From positions 1 to 9,700 of the forward strand of contig PLRZ01000151.1 of assembly GCA_003164075.1 (NCBI GenBank): a stretch of 9,700 bases of DNA. The letters run 5' to 3'. The stretch is from Bryobacterales bacterium (lineage in GTDB: Bacteria > Acidobacteriota > Terriglobia > Bryobacterales > Bryobacteraceae). Below are positions 5,974 to 9,700 of this stretch, in pieces. Both the position numbers and the translations under genes were made by a program. The notes beneath the pieces were generated by a model, which saw only the letters and a program-made list of their open reading frames with translations, searched no databases and was not told the DNA's origin. Position 1 is the first letter of the stretch; the number at the start of each line of letters is the position of its first letter.

Positions 5974-6309
5974 AGGCTGCGCCTCGACATCCTGGAACCT
6001 GTCCCACTCGTTGGGCTCCGCGGCATCATACTCTCCCGCCTCGGTGCTCGCTTCGATTACCGATCCGGGCTCCAGCCGGAGTGTGACGTTGCTGCGCAGA
6101 CGCAGCGAGCCTGTCACCCACGTTCCGGCCGGGAAATCGACCGTCCCTCCCCCGGCCTCGGCGGCGGCTTCAATGGCTTTATTGATGGCTGCGCGATTTT
6201 GCGTCTTGCCGTCGCCCTTTGCGCCAAAAGCGGCGATGTCGAACACTGCGGCGGAGGGCGAGGAAACCGCGGTGACCGCTAACACGGCGAGCGCGATGAT
6301 GTTTCTCAT
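5959..6309 (-). pseudogene. Truncated GH28 polygalacturonase-like gene (N-terminal 107 codons)
   Basis: The ORF is 116 codons. It starts with a signal peptide (MRNIIALAVLAVTAVSSPSA) and the N-terminal pectin-lyase-fold segment of GH28: VFDIAAFGAKGDGKTQNRAA, INKAIEAAAEAGGGTVDFPA, GTWVTGSLRLRSNVTLRLEP. It continues to EPNEWDRFQD, where intact relatives go on into the rest of the beta-helix. Here it passes into VEAQPLISG and stops inside the end of the convergent glycosidase gene. None of the catalytic motifs (DG, DD, GHG, RxK) is present, so it cannot be an active enzyme. It has a fair ribosome-binding site (AGGGT) and follows the complete GH28 gene by 30 bp, consistent with having been the last gene of the same operon. 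It differs clearly in sequence from its GH28 neighbour, so it is not a simple recent tandem copy. Confidence 0.85.
5973..5985. other. Short palindrome at a rearrangement junction
   Basis: GAGGC-TGC-GCCTC forms a 5-bp stem with a 3-nt loop, immediately after the glycosidase stop TAG (5971-5973). On the minus strand the recognisable GH28 sequence stops at 5989, four bases away. There is no T-run, so a rho-independent terminator is unlikely. It may mark the breakpoint of the event that truncated the GH28 gene. Confidence 0.35.
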
Positions 6310-6339
6310 TCGATTACCCTGTTGGCCGAGCCCTGGAGG

Positions 6340-7647
6340 CTACTGTACGTCCACCCTGGTGATCGGCTCGCCATCTTTTACTTCCAGCTTTAGCCCTGCC
6401 AGTTCGACGTTACGGGCATGTTCCAGCCTGAAGCCCTTCTGCGCCGTGACGCGGCAATTCTCGAAATGGATGTCGCGAATCGGGCTGTCTGCCAAACCGT
6501 GAATCACGCCCACCGAGTCCACGTCGCCCGATACGTTGATGATCTTTACATTGCGAACCACCGGCAACACCTTTGCCGGCGGTGCGATGGGGGGCACCAT
6601 GCGCCATTCCAGGTTGAATTCGAAGGCCTGCCTGGTGCCGTGCAGCGTGATGTCCCGATAGGTGATATTCTCCACCACGCCGCCACGGCTGGGCTGAGTC
6701 TTGAAGCGAATGGGCGCCCAGTTGCCGGAATCGGCCACGCAGTTGCGGACTTCGACATTGCGGATGCCGCCGGATGTTTCGCTGCCCATCGCCACGCCGC
6801 CATGTCCGTAGGCAAAGTGAGAATTCTCGATGACGATATCTTCCGCCGGGCGGTTGACGCGCAGGCCGTCGGCGTCCTTTCCCGATTTGATCGAGATGCA
6901 ATCGTCGTTGACATCGATATACACATTGTTAATGCGCACCCTGCGGGAGGAATCGATGTCGATGCCGTCAGAGCTCGGTATATTATGTTCGGCGGTGATC
7001 TTCAGGTTTTCCGCCAGTACATCTTCGCTGTACAAAACGAACAGGCACCACACGGCCTGATTGTGAAGATTGAGGCCGGCTACGTGCACCCGTTTGGAAT
7101 TCTGAATGCCGATGAGGCGCGGCCGGCCGCGTCTGGGTTGGGGGGAGGGTTGCGCAGGCGGCGCCGCTTCGGGAGTACTTCCGCGAGCAGCAGCGGGCCG
7201 CGGCGGACTGTTTCGCAGCCATTCCTCACCGGACCCATCGATTGTGCCTTCGCCTGAGATCTCCAGGTCCGTCAGTCCTTCCGCATTGACGAACGCGGAA
7301 GTCCACGGCTCTTCCACGCCCTCCCATCGCGTGTTGATGATGGGGTAATCGTCGATGTTGGTCGTTGCCTTGAGCATGCCGTCTTTCTCCACCGCGAGGT
7401 TTACACCTTGCTTCAGGAAAATCGCGCCGCTGAGGTAAACGCCCTTTGGCACCACCACCACGCCGCCGCCCGAAGCCGCGCACTTGTCGATTGTCGCCTG
7501 GATAGCCTTGGTATTCACCGTGGCCGCGTCCGCTATGGCGCCAAAGTCGGTGATGAGGTAACGTTTCGGCGCCTTGCCGCCCGTCTGGGCCGCGACGAAG
7601 ACCGCGAGTACGATCACTGGAAGAAAGGAAATGGCTCTTCGCGTCAT
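6340..7647 (-). CDS. Secreted GH28 polygalacturonase/rhamnogalacturonase-like enzyme
   Basis: Exported right-handed beta-helix enzyme that hydrolyses pectin backbone linkages. Length is 435 residues with a signal peptide at about 1-20 (FLPVIVLAVFVAAQ). The pectate-lyase-superfamily start is YLITDFGAIADAATVNTKAI (30-49), then GGGVVVVPKGVYLSGAIFLK. All four GH28 signatures are present: SSDGID with D227, DDCISIK with D248/D249, GHGGVAMGSE with H282, and RFKT with R314 and K316, so it should be active. Between the IDGSG turn (about 136-140) and PRLIGIQNS there is an insertion, about 147-177, rich in Pro, Ala and Arg, that is unusual for the family. The ATG is 18 nt after the CE12 stop, with AAAGGG about 8 nt upstream, so the two are co-transcribed. 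Polygalacturonan or rhamnogalacturonan as substrate cannot be decided from sequence; the CE12 neighbour favours rhamnogalacturonan. Confidence 0.92.
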   Translation of the reverse strand: MTRRAISFLPVIVLAVFVAAQTGGKAPKRYLITDFGAIADAATVNTKAIQATIDKCAASGGGVVVVPKGVYLSGAIFLKQGVNLAVEKDGMLKATTNIDDYPIINTRWEGVEEPWTSAFVNAEGLTDLEISGEGTIDGSGEEWLRNSPPRPAAARGSTPEAAPPAQPSPQPRRGRPRLIGIQNSKRVHVAGLNLHNQAVWCLFVLYSEDVLAENLKITAEHNIPSSDGIDIDSSRRVRINNVYIDVNDDCISIKSGKDADGLRVNRPAEDIVIENSHFAYGHGGVAMGSETSGGIRNVEVRNCVADSGNWAPIRFKTQPSRGGVVENITYRDITLHGTRQAFEFNLEWRMVPPIAPPAKVLPVVRNVKIINVSGDVDSVGVIHGLADSPIRDIHFENCRVTAQKGFRLEHARNVELAGLKLEVKDGEPITRVDVQ

Positions 7648-7665
7648 AAGATTTGCCCTTTGCAG

Positions 7666-9039
7666 CTACTTGCCCCTCGTCGCCGCGGTCGACCTAGCCG
7701 GATCGGCGGGAACGTCGAATGCGCCGGGCGGATCGGGATGCGCCGGATCGAATGCCCGGTAGTCCGCAACGATATATTGCGCGAGGCCCAACCCATTCGC
7801 GCGAACGCCTTCCACGACGCACTTGGCCAACTCATAAGCTCCGTAAGCGCTGTGATGGGTGATGTCCACCCCACCCGAAAAGGCCAAAGGGGCGTTTTCG
7901 GGTCCAAGGGCTTCATAGAAAGCGATGCTCATTTTTGTGAGATCGATCAGCGGGACATTTTCTTCCCGCGCGGTTTGACGAACGGAGTCGGGGAACTCCC
8001 CCAGCGAATTGCGAATCTTGAGCCCATCGAAATTGCGTCTCTGCATGGGCGTCACCAGAACCGGAAACGCGCCCCGTCTTCTTGCCTCGGCGATAAACAC
8101 CTTCAGGTATTGCTTGTGCGTGGTGAATGGCTCCACGTAAGTCTGCGGCCAGTTCTCTTTCATGTCGTTGTGGCCGAATTCGATGAAAAGATAGTCGCCC
8201 TTTTTCATCTGGCTCAGGACCTTATCGAGCCGCAATCCGGTGAGGAAGGACTTCAGTGTCTCGCCCGACTCGGCGTGGTTGGCAATGGCCACGTCCGGCG
8301 TAAAGAAGCGGGTGAACATTTGTCCCCAACTGGTGGTGGGCTCGCGCGGTTGGTCGGTAACGGTGGAGTCGCCGGCGATAAAGACGGTGGGTATCTCGGG
8401 CGCGTTGACGATATCCAGGGAATCCAGACAGGGCCGGCTGTCACTGAACTCCAAAGTGAGTTTGTCGTCCCAGTGCAGCGCTCCCTGTTCGCGGTCATTC
8501 AGACGGACTTCGTTGCCACCGGGCGCATTGGCCGGCACCGGCGGAAGCTTGGAATTGCGGACGTTGACGGCAAAGGTCGCCGTCCTGTGCTCCCCTGGGG
8601 CGGATGGCGAGCGCTCGATCATCAGCCGCCGCGATTCCGCCTTCACGGTGGTTACGCAGGAGCCCCCGGAATCGCCTAGACGAGCCGTGACGCGATAATT
8701 GCCTTCGGGAAGCGCCACCGAAAAGAAAAATGGCTGAGCGCCGGTCACTCCCCATGCGAGCTGCGAGGGTTTCGTCCCGAGGTCGAAGCCGAACCCAGTT
8801 TCCCTTGAATAAACCACGTTGGGGGAGACTTTCACATAGCCGGCGGCCGTGGAACCAGCCCCAAAATCAAAATAGAAGGAGGATCCGTCGGCGGCACTGC
8901 CTACGGCTGCCGCGCCCATAGTGACGAGCGCCAAGGCGATGCTCGAGCGGCAGTTCCGGCGCGGCCGCGAGCAGAGAGGTTCCCTGCTGGCGGCCGCGCC
9001 GTCACCGAGCTGCTTTTCCAAACTGAAATAGCGTACCAT
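7666..9039 (-). CDS. Rhamnogalacturonan acetylesterase-like SGNH hydrolase (CE12) with N-terminal beta domain
   Basis: Exported esterase expected to remove acetyl groups from rhamnogalacturonan so that backbone enzymes can act. Of 457 residues, about 54-215 form a beta-sandwich domain (FYFDFGAGSTAAGYVKVSP, then GFGFDLG, FFFSVALPEGNYRVTARLGD), as found in YxiM-type CE12 proteins. The SGNH domain follows: block I IAGDSTVTDQ with S225, block II NHAESGET with G259, block III EFGHNDMKE with N291, and block V VDITHHSAYGAY with D392 and H395. The catalytic set is therefore complete. The signal peptide seems to be SIALALVTMGAAAVGSAADG (33-52), preceded by about 30 extra polar and basic residues. The only ATG in the open frame after the stop at 9067-9069 is 9039, and it has a weak ribosome-binding site. 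The gene lies 83 bp after the GH59-type gene and directly before GH28. Confidence 0.9.
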   Translation of the reverse strand: MVRYFSLEKQLGDGAAASREPLCSRPRRNCRSSIALALVTMGAAAVGSAADGSSFYFDFGAGSTAAGYVKVSPNVVYSRETGFGFDLGTKPSQLAWGVTGAQPFFFSVALPEGNYRVTARLGDSGGSCVTTVKAESRRLMIERSPSAPGEHRTATFAVNVRNSKLPPVPANAPGGNEVRLNDREQGALHWDDKLTLEFSDSRPCLDSLDIVNAPEIPTVFIAGDSTVTDQPREPTTSWGQMFTRFFTPDVAIANHAESGETLKSFLTGLRLDKVLSQMKKGDYLFIEFGHNDMKENWPQTYVEPFTTHKQYLKVFIAEARRRGAFPVLVTPMQRRNFDGLKIRNSLGEFPDSVRQTAREENVPLIDLTKMSIAFYEALGPENAPLAFSGGVDITHHSAYGAYELAKCVVEGVRANGLGLAQYIVADYRAFDPAHPDPPGAFDVPADPARSTAATRGK

Positions 9040-9122
9040 AAAACGAAATCCGCATTCCGGAGCGTATCACTCCCCCGGATTCGCGGCAACTGCCATCCTG
9101 ACAGGGACCGGATCTCTCAGTT

Positions 9123-9700
9123 CTAGCGCGCCGTTGGCGCGGAATCCACCTTGACGTTGTCGAATTGCGCCAGGGCGTAGGCAACCACTCCCAAACCAGC
9201 CATGCCCTGGGAATAACTGGAATCGGAAACCGTCTGCAGAGTGCTGCCATCGATGCTCGCAATGATTGAGCCGCCGTGAAACTCCAGCGAGACCGCGTGC
9301 CAGGCCCCCACACCCAGAGGATTCACATTACCCGATGCCAGTACGGCTTCGGGCTGTTTAGTGCTGGTCTTCAGAATCGACCAGGACCCCGAATCAGCTA
9401 CGCGGAGCACATAGGAATTGGGCGTGTCGGCGCCACTCATTCCACTGAGGCGTCCGATGAGATCGACCGCGCCCGGTTGCTCCAGGAGGATGTCGCTCGA
9501 AACCCGGTAATCCGACCAGTCGAGATCGCCCACAATGGTGAATGGGCGGTTGCTGGTCTTCTTCCACGCGATAGGCTCCGCGGGAACCACCTGGCTGAGA
9601 CAGATGCCCTTTCTGCCTCCGGCGCAGCTCGACGTCTCAAAAGCACCGTACATATCAGAAAAATACTTCGCCAGTTTACCCACGGAATAGCCCTCGAAGT
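9123..9700 (-). CDS. GH59 galactosylceramidase-like protein, C-terminal part
   Basis: The frame is open through the right edge, so about 191 C-terminal residues are seen. It reads FEGYSVGKLAKYFSDMYGAF near the edge, then CAGGRKGICLSQVVPAEPIA, GDLDWSDYRVSSDILLEQPG and AVDLIGRLSG. It ends in a LamG-like beta-sandwich (GAWHAVSLEFHGGSIIASID to GLGVVAYALAQFDNVKVDSA). This pattern matches the C-terminal region of GH59 (galactocerebrosidase-like) proteins. In soil bacteria these are better viewed as exported beta-galactosidases than as true lipid hydrolases. The catalytic barrel lies beyond the window, so activity cannot be judged. A GTG at 9683 can be read as a start, but homologous sequence continues above it, so it is not the real start. 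It is the first visible gene of the minus-strand series GH59, CE12, GH28, GH28 fragment. Confidence 0.75.
   Translation of the reverse strand, partial: FEGYSVGKLAKYFSDMYGAFETSSCAGGRKGICLSQVVPAEPIAWKKTSNRPFTIVGDLDWSDYRVSSDILLEQPGAVDLIGRLSGMSGADTPNSYVLRVADSGSWSILKTSTKQPEAVLASGNVNPLGVGAWHAVSLEFHGGSIIASIDGSTLQTVSDSSYSQGMAGLGVVAYALAQFDNVKVDSAPTAR

Noticed and set aside
6418..7257. Plus-strand open frame of 279 codons
   Set aside because: Shadow of the complete GH28 gene on the other strand.
7408..8679. Plus-strand open frame of 423 codons
   Set aside because: Antisense to the CE12 and GH28 genes, both with complete catalytic motifs; the product has no recognisable domain.
9040..9122. Possible terminator between the GH59-like and CE12 genes
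   Set aside because: Only a weak imperfect CCGGAG/CTCCCCCGG stem without a T-run; not enough to call.

Overview
The window looks like a chromosomal piece of a high-GC Acidobacteriota member, most likely of the Bryobacterales/Solibacter type. This is inferred from gene content: an acidobacterial-type MacB/FtsX permease (ADOP) with its N-terminal prefix domain, a secreted pectin/galactan hydrolase cluster, a DUF3489 fragment, and intergenic GTGGGGCAG...CTGCCCCAC and CACGGAT-type repeats. No marker gene fixes the taxon.

Layout. (1) 1-669, minus strand: N-terminal part of an ADOP permease that runs off the left edge. (2) 670-1033: a divergent intergenic region holding a nested inverted-repeat element, a sigma70-like promoter on the minus strand (TTGACA-N17-TATCGT) inside a symmetric set of CTTAGGAG-like half-sites, and a FliA/sigma28-like promoter on the plus strand (TCAGATTT-N11-GCCGATAA). 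(3) 1034-2714, plus strand: overlapping motA-motB flagellar stator genes with their key functional residues present. (4) 2715-4218: a scrambled accessory stretch with several repeats, the N-terminal fragment of a DUF3489-type protein joined to the C-terminal catalytic half of a frameshifted tyrosine recombinase, then 170 bp of unassigned sequence. (5) 4219-9700: a carbohydrate cluster. A plus-strand secreted GH-A clan beta-galactosidase-like protein (GH35/DUF5597 type) faces a minus-strand series in transcription order: GH59-type galactosidase C-terminus (right edge), CE12 rhamnogalacturonan acetylesterase, complete GH28, and a GH28 fragment cut off exactly where the plus-strand glycosidase gene ends.

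Together, the right half encodes exported enzymes suited to pectin (rhamnogalacturonan I with galactan side chains): deacetylation by CE12, backbone cleavage by GH28, and galactose removal by the GH59-like and GH35/DUF5597-like enzymes. The centre records past rearrangement, with an integrase remnant, a fused gene end and a sliced GH28 gene bracketing the DUF5597-type gene.

I did not find a clearly new defence or regulatory system. The most useful leads are the promoter/operator architecture between the permease and motAB, the repeat family, and the two breakpoints around the glycosidase gene.
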